From: Phyllobacterium zundukense
GTDB taxonomy: Bacteria > Pseudomonadota > Alphaproteobacteria > Rhizobiales > Rhizobiaceae
NCBI RefSeq assembly: GCF_002764115.1
Contig: NZ_CP017941.1
Span: forward strand, 496,001-560,000
Direction: 5' to 3'
DNA: 64,000 nt
This document shows, in pieces, positions 14,941-23,275 of this stretch. A program made the position numbers and the translations under genes. Under the pieces are notes generated by a model. That model did not search any database. It had not been told where the DNA came from and saw nothing but the letters and a program-made list of their open reading frames with translations. Numbering within the stretch: position 1 is the stretch's first letter; every line of letters begins with the position of its first letter.

Positions 14941-16971
14941 CTACCGGTCCCGCTCCCCCTCCTTGGATCGCGGCGGGCGCACTTTGATGGTTCGAACGTT
15001 TTCTCTCGAGTGTTGAAGCTCCTGTTCCGGCGGGAAAGGTTTGGTCGCGTGCTCTTCGTCTCTGCCAGCATGATCTCTCGCCTGCAGCGCCAGTTGCGTG
15101 CGGCCGATATCCACCACCTTGTGCGTCGATGTTCTAGGTTGCGCTTCGCGTTCGCCAACACGGTCCTTGCCGCCCGCGCTCTTGGTGCTCATCGCAGCCG
15201 GCTGCGTGTCACGATCTTTTATCCGGACATCGATGCGGGAGGCTAGCTGCAGGTCGACCAGTTTGGTGATGACCTTGGCCGCCTTGTTGAACGTTTCCTT
15301 ATCGATCGGGTTGGTGAGCTTGGCTGCGACATCGACGACGGCCTTGGCCACGCGCTCTTTGGCAATGTCGGCTTGGGATTGTGAGATGGGAGTTGTCCTG
15401 AGCATATGTACTTCACCTCTTACTAAAGCGGGGTTGCGACCGTCACGGATGGCTGTCTCGAGGCGGTCGTATTCGCGTGTGAGCCCGGCAAGCAAATCCT
15501 GGCTCAACTCGCGGGCTGTACTCGACACCGACCGGTCTTTGCTCAAGCGATCGAGCATACCAATGACGCGGTTCAGATTTTTCCTGGTGTCCCGAAAGCG
15601 CGCTCTTGCCGCCGCAAGCTTGGGAGTAGTCGGCTTGTCATGGATCTTCGCGCGGACTTTGTCCGCCAGGGTTGCCGGGGAGGCCGCGCCCATGCGGTGG
15701 AACAGTTCCCATTCCCAGCGTTTGATCTGTGGGGGTCCGGCACGATCGTTGCGTTTTTGCGGTTCCAGTTGGATACCACGCTCGCGAGCTTTTTCGGCGA
15801 AGCGCATCCGCCATTCGGTGAAATCACGAATGCTGGGATCAAGGCGTTTGCCGCGCGAATCACGCAAGGCCACGATTACGTGGAGGTGAGGGTGCTTTGA
15901 TTTGTCATCGCGATTGTGGACGGCATAGGTATAGCGGTGTGTGCCGAATTGTGCGCTCAGGAAGGCTGCCCCTGCCTTGACGAACCGGTCGCGGTCAACA
16001 TTGGCGGGTCCGGATATGAGCAGGTGCATGAAATCGCGACTCTGGTTTGTGTGCATCAAAGACGCAATGGTTGCGCTCTCCCGGGTGATCGCCTTGCGGT
16101 CGCGTGTGGTGACGCTACGCCGGTCAGGACCGCGCTCATACTGGCCGGCGCTGTCTTTCCGGTCCTTGATGCGGGTTTTTGTCGAGATCGTCACCTCGAC
16201 GCCACCGCGCGTCATTGCGTGCAGCGTGGCGCTCAGGCCCTTCCGTCCGGATGCGGTCTTGGCCTGACACCGAGATACCGGCGTAACGCCTTCGCCGAGC
16301 AGAAAGCCATCGATGCGGCGATCGATCTGGTGGATCAAATCGAGTGTCGGATTTAGTCGGCTAACCTTACTCTTGTCAACGCGACTCTGCTTTTCGTGCG
16401 CCATAATGAGAGCGAGCGTTAGCCGCGTCTGGTCGTTAACATCAGGACTGGTGCTGAAAGCGTATGAGCGCTCTGTATCGCCCTGATCGTAGAACCCCTC
16501 AGAGGCGGCGCGTTCAAGTGCGCGGTTGACCGTCTCACGGTCAGCATTTTTTAGCCCGTAGCTAAGAATAAGAACATCCTTCGAGCCTTCTCGCCCTTCG
16601 AACTCACGGCTCCAGTCCTCAATGGCTTTCTCGATGTCGGCGATTTCGCGGCCGTTGTGGTCGGTCGCTTTTTCTTCCTTGGCTTGATAGGTGAGGACAT
16701 TGCGAGCGGAATTGGCGCCGGCACCGTAACTCAAGACCTTAAGCACCACGGCGTTGTTGCCCTGCGCACGACTTACGGCAGTTGCGACACCGAAGCCGTG
16801 CGCTGCGTGCTGTGACAGCATTGCAGGAGCGGGAAGGGAGCGCTTGCCGCCACTCGATCCACCGCCGCTGCCGCGACCACGGCGTTTGTCCTCGATGTTC
16901 TCGAAATAGGTCGGCAGTGCCCGGTTGGCCGCCTCAATACGGGAAAGAAGTTTGGATGGGTTCTTCGTCAT
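14941..16971 (-). CDS. Relaxase / mobilisation nuclease
   Basis: The protein of 676 residues should nick oriT and lead the DNA strand during conjugative transfer. The central histidine triad motif KHPHLHVIV, near residue 360, is the HUH metal-binding site, preceded by RYTYAVHNRDDKS. The preceding 250 residues include KVLSYGAGANSARNVLTYQ, which resembles the start of MobP-type relaxases. The C-terminal 250 residues are helical and charged, as in primase-less mobilisation relaxases. I start at the ATG at 16971 (MTKNPSKLL), which overlaps the preceding gene by 38 bases; another ATG lies at 17007. It is the last gene of a four-gene mobilisation operon. No type IV secretion genes are in the window, so transfer would need a helper system. 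Confidence 0.85.
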   Translation of the reverse strand: MTKNPSKLLSRIEAANRALPTYFENIEDKRRGRGSGGGSSGGKRSLPAPAMLSQHAAHGFGVATAVSRAQGNNAVVLKVLSYGAGANSARNVLTYQAKEEKATDHNGREIADIEKAIEDWSREFEGREGSKDVLILSYGLKNADRETVNRALERAASEGFYDQGDTERSYAFSTSPDVNDQTRLTLALIMAHEKQSRVDKSKVSRLNPTLDLIHQIDRRIDGFLLGEGVTPVSRCQAKTASGRKGLSATLHAMTRGGVEVTISTKTRIKDRKDSAGQYERGPDRRSVTTRDRKAITRESATIASLMHTNQSRDFMHLLISGPANVDRDRFVKAGAAFLSAQFGTHRYTYAVHNRDDKSKHPHLHVIVALRDSRGKRLDPSIRDFTEWRMRFAEKARERGIQLEPQKRNDRAGPPQIKRWEWELFHRMGAASPATLADKVRAKIHDKPTTPKLAAARARFRDTRKNLNRVIGMLDRLSKDRSVSSTARELSQDLLAGLTREYDRLETAIRDGRNPALVRGEVHMLRTTPISQSQADIAKERVAKAVVDVAAKLTNPIDKETFNKAAKVITKLVDLQLASRIDVRIKDRDTQPAAMSTKSAGGKDRVGEREAQPRTSTHKVVDIGRTQLALQARDHAGRDEEHATKPFPPEQELQHSRENVRTIKVRPPRSKEGERDR

Positions 16972-17332
16972 GGCGCTGAACAAGCGTAGCAATGAAAGGC
17001 GAGGCACGAGGCGTGGCAGCGCTGCGCAGGGTATCGATCGTTTGCGACTGTTCGCTCAATTCCGATATGATCTTGCGAACCCCGGAACGCTTTCCCGGAT
17101 CCACCATTTCCTCAAGATAATCCTCCAACGTCGCCACGAGGTCGCGGTGAAATTGTTGGATTTCCCGCAACGCCTGGTCATGTTCGTCGAGAAGGGCGGG
17201 GATTTGCGAAACCTCGCGCAGAACGATCATTTTGACGATACTGCCGGGTGTGGTCTTGAAGCGTTTTGCCAGCGCCTGCAGATCGTTCGCGACGGAGTTT
17301 TTGATACGAAAAAATATTCGGGGATTAGGCAT
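16934..17332 (-). CDS. Mobilisation accessory protein, MobC-like
   Basis: The protein is 132 residues from MPNPRIFFRIKNSVANDLQ, an opening that resembles ribbon-helix-helix or MobC accessory proteins, which bind oriT and help the relaxase. Helical segments (ALLDEHDQALREIQQFHRDL) follow. Its 3' end overlaps the relaxase start and its start lies three bases after the preceding gene's stop, so it is part of one translational unit. Family membership is inferred mainly from position and the opening residues. Confidence 0.6.
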   Translation of the reverse strand: MPNPRIFFRIKNSVANDLQALAKRFKTTPGSIVKMIVLREVSQIPALLDEHDQALREIQQFHRDLVATLEDYLEEMVDPGKRSGVRKIISELSEQSQTIDTLRSAATPRASPFIATLVQRHDEEPIQTSFPY

Positions 17333-17334
17333 GG

Positions 17335-17736
17335 TCAAAGCAACTTTCTGGCTTCCAGTGCTTCCCTGATGAGACGATAGACCGTCTTGGTCGGGATTTC
17401 CCGGTATTGTTGAGACAGCGTCCACACAAGGGAAAGCAGCGGTTCAGTCAAACGCAACGTCAGTCGCGCATGCGCCGACTCAACACCCGCCGCATAATCT
17501 TTCATGCGTTCTTGAACCGTCGATCTCTGGCGTGGCTTTTCGCTCGCACCATCAGACTCAAGTTGCTTTTTGGTTTTTGTGGCGAAGTACGCTGCGGTCT
17601 GCGAAGGCGGCGTAAAGGCAAGGCCGGGATCGCCTTCGGCCGCAATTTTCACATCAGGCAATTCTGGCACGCGACGGTTTCTGGCAAATTGCAGGATGCT
17701 GTTGTCCAGACTCTCTTCGTCGCTCTTCTCATTCAT
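17335..17736 (-). CDS. Conserved small protein of the mobilisation operon
   Basis: This is 133 residues of unknown family. The N-terminal half is acidic and disordered-looking (MNEKSDEESLDN). The C-terminal 60 residues (RLTLRLTEPLLSLVWTLSQQYREIPTKTVYRLIREAL) look like a small DNA-binding fold, possibly ribbon-helix-helix. Its start overlaps the stop of the ParA-like gene and it is followed three bases later by the MobC-like gene. A role in oriT binding or in controlling the operon is a guess from context. Confidence 0.6.
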   Translation of the reverse strand: MNEKSDEESLDNSILQFARNRRVPELPDVKIAAEGDPGLAFTPPSQTAAYFATKTKKQLESDGASEKPRQRSTVQERMKDYAAGVESAHARLTLRLTEPLLSLVWTLSQQYREIPTKTVYRLIREALEARKLL

Positions 17737-18500
17737 GTCTGCGCCTCCCTCAGAAGCTGAATGATTTCATTGTTGAGGATATTGACGCCTTCGATCGCGC
17801 CGTAGACAGGCTCTAGCGCCTTTTGCCTCGCTGACGGCGTCAGTTTCGGATTACTTTCGAAATGTGCGCGCCAGTCATAGAGGGTTCCCCAACCGGCCGC
17901 GACACGGGCGTAGTAATCGCGGGTCTTGATTATGGGTTTGGCCAAGGGGAAGTTTGCGTTGACCAGTATCTTGGCCGTTTCAGCTACAGCTGGCGAATTG
18001 ATATTGAAGGGATGAAGATTGTTGAAAATCGCCTTGTAGGGAATCACCGGCCGCTGCATCTCTTTTCCGTTGGTCTCAAGGATGCTGCGGATCGCCATAG
18101 CTTGCGTGGCGGAAGTTGCCTCGTTGATGACGGGAATGAGAACGGCGTCACATTGCTTGTAGGCTTCGACTGCCCTGTCATGGAAAAAGCCGCCGACATC
18201 AAAGAGCCGGATGTCGCTGGCCGGTATCGAAGCTACAGCGGTATGGAAGTCCTGGGTAGCTGGAATGGCCGTAAGCCCGATGCCCTCAAGCCTGTAACCG
18301 CGTTGCCGGGAGACTGTATGCCACCTCGTCGTGGATTGCTGTTCGTCGCAATCCACGACATGAACCGACGCGCCCTGCTGGGCGAATTCTGCGGCGATCA
18401 GACTGGTCAAAACTGACTTGCCAACCCCGCCCTTCAGATTGGTGATGGCGAGCGTTAACCCGGCTGCGTTGACGTGCGTTGGGATCCTTCTGGCGTTCAT
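17733..18500 (-). CDS. ParA/VirC1-like ATPase of the mobilisation operon
   Basis: The Walker A motif LKGGVGKSVLTSLIAAEF is the ParA/MinD type with two lysines. HVVDCDEQQSTTRWH and the Walker B region IRLFDVGGFFHD follow. This places it in the ParA superfamily but apart from RepA at 10273-11466, as it lacks the helix-turn-helix domain. VirC1 and similar ATPases bring transfer DNA and relaxase to the secretion channel, and position as first gene of a relaxase operon supports that role. I prefer the ATG at 18500 (MNARRIPTH); a frame open to 18578 has another ATG. It overlaps the next gene by four bases. Confidence 0.8.
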   Translation of the reverse strand: MNARRIPTHVNAAGLTLAITNLKGGVGKSVLTSLIAAEFAQQGASVHVVDCDEQQSTTRWHTVSRQRGYRLEGIGLTAIPATQDFHTAVASIPASDIRLFDVGGFFHDRAVEAYKQCDAVLIPVINEATSATQAMAIRSILETNGKEMQRPVIPYKAIFNNLHPFNINSPAVAETAKILVNANFPLAKPIIKTRDYYARVAAGWGTLYDWRAHFESNPKLTPSARQKALEPVYGAIEGVNILNNEIIQLLREAQT

Positions 18501-18591
18501 ATGATCGGCTGCCGTACGGTTGCTGATGGGCGGATTTGAACGATCGCGGTTGCTGCTGACGACTTCAATTACTAACACTAGAGTGTGATAT

Positions 18592-18631
18592 TTCGATTTA
18601 CTCGAAGATGCAACCCTATTTTAGCTCTGAG
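18592..18631. repeat. First copy of a 40-bp direct repeat
   Basis: The sequence TTCGATTTACTCGAAGATGC, then AACCCTATTTTAGCTCTGAG, matches 20298-20337 at about four fifths of positions. It lies about 90 bases upstream of the ParA/VirC1-like gene, so it may belong to the promoter or oriT region of the mobilisation operon. The segment 18632-18888 shows no gene I can support. Confidence 0.5.
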
Positions 18632-18888
18632 AGCAGGCGGGCGCCTCGCGTTAACATTCGGAAACTTTTTGTGTCGCTGCCTCTATCGATCGGTAGCTGC
18701 GGTCTTGGCGCTTTTGCGGCACGAGTTAATCCAAACGTCCTGGGCTTTCTGCCAATCAGAGAGAATTCATTGACGCCTCGCGCATTTCGCCGGCTGTCTG
18801 GTGGCAATTTCCGTCTGTTTCCGGGCTGGATAGCGATCGCGTACACGAAATAGCGCCAGGCAAAGCCGCATGGATCGGGGACAGAGCG

Positions 18889-19596
18889 ATGAAGACGAAG
18901 CCTGGACACCTGGTGTTTCAGCCGGCTTTGGTAGCGGCGCAGAGCGTCACACCGGAAACCACGGCACCCGCTGCCAACCAACCGGGGATTGGGGCGGCGC
19001 CGAATGGCGTACCACTGGTCGATATCGTAACGCCCAACGGCCAAGGTCTATCTCATAACAAATACGACAATTTCAATGTCGGGTCACCCGGGCTGATCTT
19101 GAACAATCACAATGGCGAGGTCGGCACCTCGGCGCTGGGCGGTGCGACCCCCCGGCAATGCGAACTTGCGCAATTCCGGTCCGGCAACGGTGATCCTCAA
19201 CGAGGTGACCAAGCAAAACCGCTCTGCACTGGAAGGTCCGGTTGAAGTGTTCGGCGGGCCGGCCGATGTGATCATTGCCAATCCGGCTGCGGTTTCATCA
19301 ACACGCCGCATGCGACGCTGACGACGGGAACACCTGATATCGGCGCCGACGGGCGGCTCAGTGGTTTTACCGTCAACGGCGCTGACGTCACCTTCGGCGC
19401 GAAGGGCGGGAACTTTGCCTCCGGGCAGGGGGCTGTTGATCTCTTCGACGTGGTCTCACGCTCGGTGCATGTCGATGGCACCATCTACGGCAAGGATCTG
19501 CGTCTGACGGCGGGACGCAACAAGTTCAATTATGCGACCGGCGAGGCAACGGCGCTCTACGAGCCGCCTGTCCCGTCCTTCCGCCATTGTCCTTAG
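18889..19596 (+). pseudogene. Filamentous haemagglutinin (TpsA) N-terminal fragment, frameshifted
   Basis: The two-partner-secretion domain is readable in three frames: VPLVDIVTPNGQGLSHNKY and VGSPGLILNNHNGEVG first, then after a shift near 19150 LRNSGPATVILNEVTKQNRS and EGPVEVFGGPADVIIANP, then after a small deletion near 19285 GFINTPHATLTTGTP and RLSGFTVNGADVTFG. At the second break the usual loop after IIANP (normally NGITC.GC) has been lost. The protein stops at 19596, a few hundred residues in, where full TpsA proteins run to thousands. No TpsB partner gene is nearby. It is a relic of an adhesin or contact-dependent toxin gene. Confidence 0.8.
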
Positions 19597-19879
19597 GAAA
19601 TTCAGGTTGTGCGATGGAGGGCCGTAGTTTGTCAGGGTATCTCACTTGGGATCAAAGATCATCAGGCCTGTCAGGATGCCATTTATGCCTACATAAAGTC
19701 TCTCGACCCGGCTGAACGGTCCCGTGTTTTGCATTCATCCGGCTATCTCTCCACCGAGGTACACCGTTCGGTAGACGCGCATAAGTTGCATTTTCGTCTA
19801 TTGTCAGCAGGACATACCAATCCGGGGAACGAGCACGGCATACCTGGTCAGGCAAAAGTCTTTAAATAGGGAAAAACAA

Positions 19880-20182
19880 ATGGAGCAGCAAACTGTTCTC
19901 GGACAAGGTGCGCAAGCTATAATTTCCATTCACTGTCATCCGGTTGATCTCTACGTCGGTCAGCAAATTCGCCGTCGACGAGAGGCCATTGGTGTTTCGC
20001 AGCAGGCACTTGCGAGAAAGGCCGGCATCTCTTTCCAGCAAATTCAGAAATACGAACGCGGGAAAAATCGGGTCAGCGCCTCTAAACTCTACGTGGTGGC
20101 CTGCGCACTACGAGTTCCAATCACTTATTTCTTCCCAGAGATCGACGAGACTGACCCGATCCCGACAAACGGGCCGGACTGA
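19880..20182 (+). CDS. XRE-family transcriptional regulator
   Basis: The protein of 100 residues has a single HTH_XRE domain: VGQQIRRRREAIGVSQQALA, then AGISFQQIQKYERGKNRVS, with the recognition helix in the second part. A short acidic C-terminus (FFPEIDETDPIPTNGPD) follows. In alphaproteobacteria, regulators of this length with FQQIQKYERG.NR act in the SinR/SdrA-like group. No toxin partner follows directly: the next 160 bases lead to an unusual 8-bp tandem repeat. It may control genes nearby or elsewhere on the replicon. Confidence 0.88.
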   Translation: MEQQTVLGQGAQAIISIHCHPVDLYVGQQIRRRREAIGVSQQALARKAGISFQQIQKYERGKNRVSASKLYVVACALRVPITYFFPEIDETDPIPTNGPD

Positions 20183-20297
20183 TTTCAGGGCGCAAGCCCG
20201 CACTGTCCCCAGCTCCTTATCAGCAGAGTTACCGAAACCACGTCTTACTGGGCGCGAAGGATTACAGCAGGCGAATGGAAGATCGTTGAAAATAGAA

Positions 20298-20337
20298 TTC
20301 GATTTTCTCGACGACGCAACCCTGTTTCAGTTCTCGG
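20298..20337. repeat. Second copy of the 40-bp direct repeat
   Basis: TTCGATTTTCTCGACGACGC, continuing into AACCCTGTTTCAGTTCTCGG, matches 18592-18631 in the same orientation. The two copies enclose the haemagglutinin remnant and the XRE gene. This copy leads straight into the 8-bp tandem array. Confidence 0.5.
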
Positions 20338-20345
20338 ATAATCAG

Positions 20346-20489
20346 AGATTAGGAGTTTGAGAATCCGAGAGTTTCAGAGTCTCAAACTGTGCGAATCTGA
20401 GACTTTGAAACTTTGAGAGTCTGATAGCTTGAGAATTTGAGAGTTTGAGATTCTAAGACTTTCGGCATATGAGAGTGCGAGAATCTCGC
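20346..20489. repeat. Degenerate tandem array with an 8-bp period, about 18 units
   Basis: Cut every eight bases from 20354 the sequence reads AGTTTGAG, AATCCGAG, AGTTTCAG, AGTCTCAA, ACTGTGCG, AATCTGAG, ACTTTGAA, ACTTTGAG, AGTCTGAT, AGCTTGAG, AATTTGAG, AGTTTGAG, ATTCTAAG, and so on to 20489. Consensus is ANTTTGAG with positions 1 and 5-8 best kept. The strict register with divergent units is unlike a slipped simple repeat and unlike the 20-bp iterons of replication origins. Nothing suggests it is translated. Confidence 0.75.
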
Positions 20490-21003
20490 CTGCAAATAAT
20501 CCCTGTTCACGTCCCGAAAATCGCAGTTCTCGTAAACTGCCAGAGCGGTACCTTTTATCGCCCTGCGGGCGAAACGGACTTCTGGCACCAGAAGTCCTAT
20601 CCTGCCATTTAGAGGCCTATAGCAGCGAACTCTATCCCAAGCGATCAGATCAAGACAAATACCAACCTCGTTGGTCGAACCGAAGGTCAGCTTGGAATCA
20701 GATAGAAGGCGCGACGGAGATTGGCTTATAAGTCAAAAGTGAGCCGTTGTCCCGAGCGTCCTGGCGAAAACCAGACACCAGAATGGGTTTCGTTTGCGAT
20801 GGTGCGACGGGATGAAACGGCGAACGCAACGCAGATGAACACGCCAAAATGAGCCGGAAGCATGACGGGCGATGCGAAATGCAAGGAGCGATCATCGTCC
20901 TGAGTTTGAAAGTCTCGGCAGCGTCCACCCAAGGCGGCCCGAAAGGGGCGCTCGGAAAGAGCCTCAAGGTCGATGATGGCCCGCGTGGTGACAAACTGCT
21001 CCG
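20490..21003. other. Stretch without recognisable gene
   Basis: Between the tandem array and the Fic remnant no frame resembles a protein. The part from about 20700 to 21000 may be the eroded remainder of the fic gene, but the match fades after the first 29 codons, so I do not extend the call. Confidence 0.25.
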
Positions 21004-21090
21004 CTCATCAAGCTTGGATTTGTCTCGCTCGTTGAACAGGTTCCTCAGGACATTGGTGCCGGGATAAACGTAAGGATCGTCGCTGCTCAT
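21004..21090 (-). pseudogene. N-terminal stub of a Fic-domain protein
   Basis: The first 29 residues, MSSDDPYVYPGTNVLRNLFN followed by ERDKSKLDE, are the usual beginning of Fic/DOC AMPylating enzymes of the Bep/VbhT type. After that the frame loses all resemblance, and the catalytic HPFxxGNGR motif is nowhere visible downstream. Its ATG overlaps the stop of the preceding frame as TGATGA. That is the layout of an antitoxin-fic operon. Confidence 0.55.
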
Positions 21091-21448
21091 CAGGCGGCAC
21101 GGGCCTTGCCTGCCGCAAATTCCATGTCGACGAGGAACATGGCTTCCTCATCCGTGAAAAAGCCCGCTTCACAAAGCCAGACCTAGGCCATGCCAGGAAT
21201 GCTCACTTCATTACCGGAACCGCGCATGATGGCGAAAATGCCCTCGAACTCATGAGTCATCATCCCCCGGACCATCGGCGCAAAGACGCTTTCGTCGAGC
21301 GTGCGAAAATGCTTTTCGTACAGTTCAACGGCTTCTTCTTTGGTGGTAAGGACGGTTGAGAATACAACGTCCATGACGCTGTCTTGTAGCATGCTAGCGC
21401 AGAAAAGACAATGTTTTCCGTGGTTTGCGGGCGTGCTGGCTGCGCCAT
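21087..21448 (-). pseudogene. Small gene upstream of the fic stub, with a frameshift and an in-frame amber codon
   Basis: MAQPARPQTTENIVFSALAC begins at 21448. The frame then shifts near 21390 and continues as VMDVVFSTVLTTKEEAVELY, then EGIFAIMRGSGNEVSIPGMA to a TAG at 21183-21185. Directly after this stop, in the same frame, comes VWLCEAGFFTDEEAMFLVDM and a tail ending in KARAA, which stops where fic begins. I read this as one former gene of about 120 codons broken by a shift and a nonsense mutation. Its position suggests the antitoxin partner of Fic, but I do not recognise the VbhA motif. Confidence 0.45.
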
Positions 21449-21539
21449 GGTCTTGTTCCTTTCCGTGGATAATTGCCCTTTTGTGCGGTGCAATCAACAG
21501 GATGAGACCCCGCCGAGGCGGGGTCTGTCATGCTGTTGA

Positions 21540-21866
21540 TTAGTTCTCACCGGGGTTCCAGATCATGACGTATTCGTCTTCCTTGCCGCCGGGTGCCTGC
21601 GCGATGTTGGCGAAGATCTTGCCGAATTCGGGGGCGGTGAGGGAAACCGAGATGTATTCCTTGCCGCTGGTCTTCGTTGTCCGGGTCCACGCGGCGCCGA
21701 CCTCAAAGCCGTTCTTTGTGGCGATGACGCGGAAGTCGGGTTCGTCGCTGCCATCCTTCTTGGTGCGGTTTTCGAGGACGGCGATGGGAGCCTTGATCGT
21801 CAGGGTGGAGAGGGTGCCGCGGAAGCCATTTTCGGTGCGGGAGAGGGTTGCGAGTGTAGAAGCCAT
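21540..21866 (-). CDS. DUF736 family protein
   Basis: The 108-residue protein has the DUF736 layout: an N-terminal GFRGTLSTLTIKAPIAVL, KDGSDEPDFRV in the middle, and a C-terminal SGKEYISVSLTAPEFG, ending near WNPGEN. This family is almost confined to plasmids and integrative elements of alphaproteobacteria. Its function is not established, although its fold suggests nucleic-acid or single-strand binding. The start ATG at 21866 (MASTLATLS) is preceded by GGAG. The leader and start codon are repeated in inverted orientation 300 bp upstream. Confidence 0.88.
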   Translation of the reverse strand: MASTLATLSRTENGFRGTLSTLTIKAPIAVLENRTKKDGSDEPDFRVIATKNGFEVGAAWTRTTKTSGKEYISVSLTAPEFGKIFANIAQAPGGKEDEYVMIWNPGEN

Positions 21867-22214
21867 TTTCAAATCTCCTGATTGGCCGGGATCATTCCCG
21901 TTGACGCCCCCAGAAAAAGCGCAGGGCAGTCGGGCCGGTCACACCAGGACATCAAGTGGACGGCGGATTGACCCTCTTGGGGCAAGGAGGCGGACGCTTG
22001 GCTGGCTTGGGGCTTGACCCCGGAATGACCTGAAGGGCGGAGGGGGATCACCCACCCCGCAGGGGCGGCGATAGTCGTGATCGCGCAGCGATTATGGGGA
22101 TACCGCCCGAAAGGGAAATGCAGCGGGTTGACCGGCACGGCGGCGGCGCTTCGATCAGGGGCGTTATGGGAATGATCCCGGCCAATCAGGAGATTTGAAA
22201 ATGGCTTCTACACC
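21855..22214. repeat. Inverted duplication of the DUF736 leader and start
   Basis: The stretch 21855-21908 and the reverse complement of about 22156-22214 are nearly identical. Both include the ribosome site, ATGGCTTCTACAC and about 40 bases upstream (GATTGGCCGGGATCATTCCC in one orientation). They face outward from a 250-bp G+C-rich spacer. The second copy starts a reading frame on the + strand that soon ends. It looks like a truncated inverted duplicate of the promoter region. Confidence 0.7.
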
Positions 22215-22594
22215 CGTGTTCCCGACTGCTCGATAACGCTTTGACGACATAGCCCTCATCCGCGTGGTCAGGGATATCTCCACAGCCTCCATCAGTTGCA
22301 CAGCAGGACGGCGAGGCGAACGGCATTCGCTGCGCCATGGCAATACGCCATTGATCGGGACGCTGCTGGGCTGGCCCGTTCATAGCATCGGCAGACGCCA
22401 TCTGAGCGATCCCACCTGGTCGCGGTCTGCACAATGTTTTAGCCCGCGACAGACGGGGCCGGTCGCAGCAACAGGGCAAGCCATGATTTGGACGGTGGTC
22501 CTACTGTGAACAGACAAGACAATCGCCACTGGGGGTGTCGGGATATCGACCGTTCAAACCGATGTTTGCGCAAAGGAGAAGGATGAGGAATTTG
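22215..22594. other. Stretch without recognisable gene
   Basis: A minus-strand frame (22186-22479) is open but shows no family I know and crosses the inverted duplicate. I see no RNA gene. The region probably holds the remains of whatever followed the second DUF736 leader. Confidence 0.25.
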
Positions 22595-23002
22595 TCAGCG
22601 CCGGGGAATAGCCCGGATCGATCCTTTGCGGATAGCAATAGCGGCTGCGGCCGCAACGCGCGCCATAAATTTTCGACTGAACGCTCCAAGAGGTTCGGCG
22701 TCCTCGATGGCGAAAGATGTTTCCAGATCGTCGCTGTTGAATTCATCCACGATGATCCAGGCGGGCGTGTAAAGAGTGGCACGGCGCGCCTCGATCTCGG
22801 GGATTTCGATGGCATCTGCCCGCGGGTCTGGCCGACGGCTGGCAATCGGAAACAGGAGGGTCGTTTTTTTGCCTTCCTGTCCCCGCAAAATAATCATTAC
22901 GCATGTCTGTCGGGTCTTGCGTCCGCTTTCCTCGCCCCGATCATATTCCCGTCCCCACAAATAGGAATAGAGGATGACATCGCCGGGCCCGAATTTAGTC
23001 AT
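22595..23002 (-). CDS. PemK/MazF-like putative toxin, copy 1
   Basis: The protein is 135 residues from MTKFGPGDVILYSYLWG. The order G-D-V-I-L, a basic RKTRQTCVMIIL strand, TTLLFPIASRRPDP, and a later PAWIIVDEFNSDDLETSF resembles the SH3-like barrel of PemK/MazF toxins, though at low similarity. It is clearly related to the product of 23406-23831 (GHIVLYAYLW, MLAISGTPPTADQTAIEIP, WITVSEYNYDILEQSW). The ATG lies eight bases inside the end of the antitoxin frame, which argues for coupled translation. RNase activity is inferred. The pairing with a Phd-type antitoxin is the best evidence for toxin identity. Confidence 0.6.
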   Translation of the reverse strand: MTKFGPGDVILYSYLWGREYDRGEESGRKTRQTCVMIILRGQEGKKTTLLFPIASRRPDPRADAIEIPEIEARRATLYTPAWIIVDEFNSDDLETSFAIEDAEPLGAFSRKFMARVAAAAAIAIRKGSIRAIPRR

Positions 23003-23252
23003 CCTGGCCACTGTCCTCAGTTGCTATTTGATCAAGACCGACAAGAAAATGCTCCCGTTCCTTGGCGCCGAGTCTATCAGCGCGATGAACGCGTTGTGCA
23101 CTTGCACCATGCTTGAGTCGGTCGAACTGATCAGCGGTCAACAGGACAAATTTGCGCTTTCCGCGACTGGTGATATCAACAGGACCGCGAAAGGCGGCCT
23201 CGATGACTTCGCCCGATTTGTTGCCAAGTTCGGTCAATGAAAATGTTGGCAT
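22995..23252 (-). CDS. Phd/YefM-type antitoxin, copy 1
   Basis: The 85-residue protein begins MPTFSLTELGNKSGEVIEAA and continues RGPVDITSRGKRKFVLLTADQFDRL, the Phd/YefM DNA-binding fold. The C-terminal third is charged and would bind the toxin. The order antitoxin then toxin with a short overlap is standard. An A+T-rich repeated TTTAGCTAAAT array lies directly upstream as likely operator. Confidence 0.8.
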   Translation of the reverse strand: MPTFSLTELGNKSGEVIEAAFRGPVDITSRGKRKFVLLTADQFDRLKHGASAQRVHRADRLGAKEREHFLVGLDQIATEDSGQDD

Positions 23253-23275
23253 AATGGGCCTCCAAGAATATCCCC

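Noticed and set aside
19609..19869. Possible small gene after the haemagglutinin remnant
   Set aside because: No family resemblance, no clear ribosome site, and similar openness on the other strand. It may be eroded DNA.
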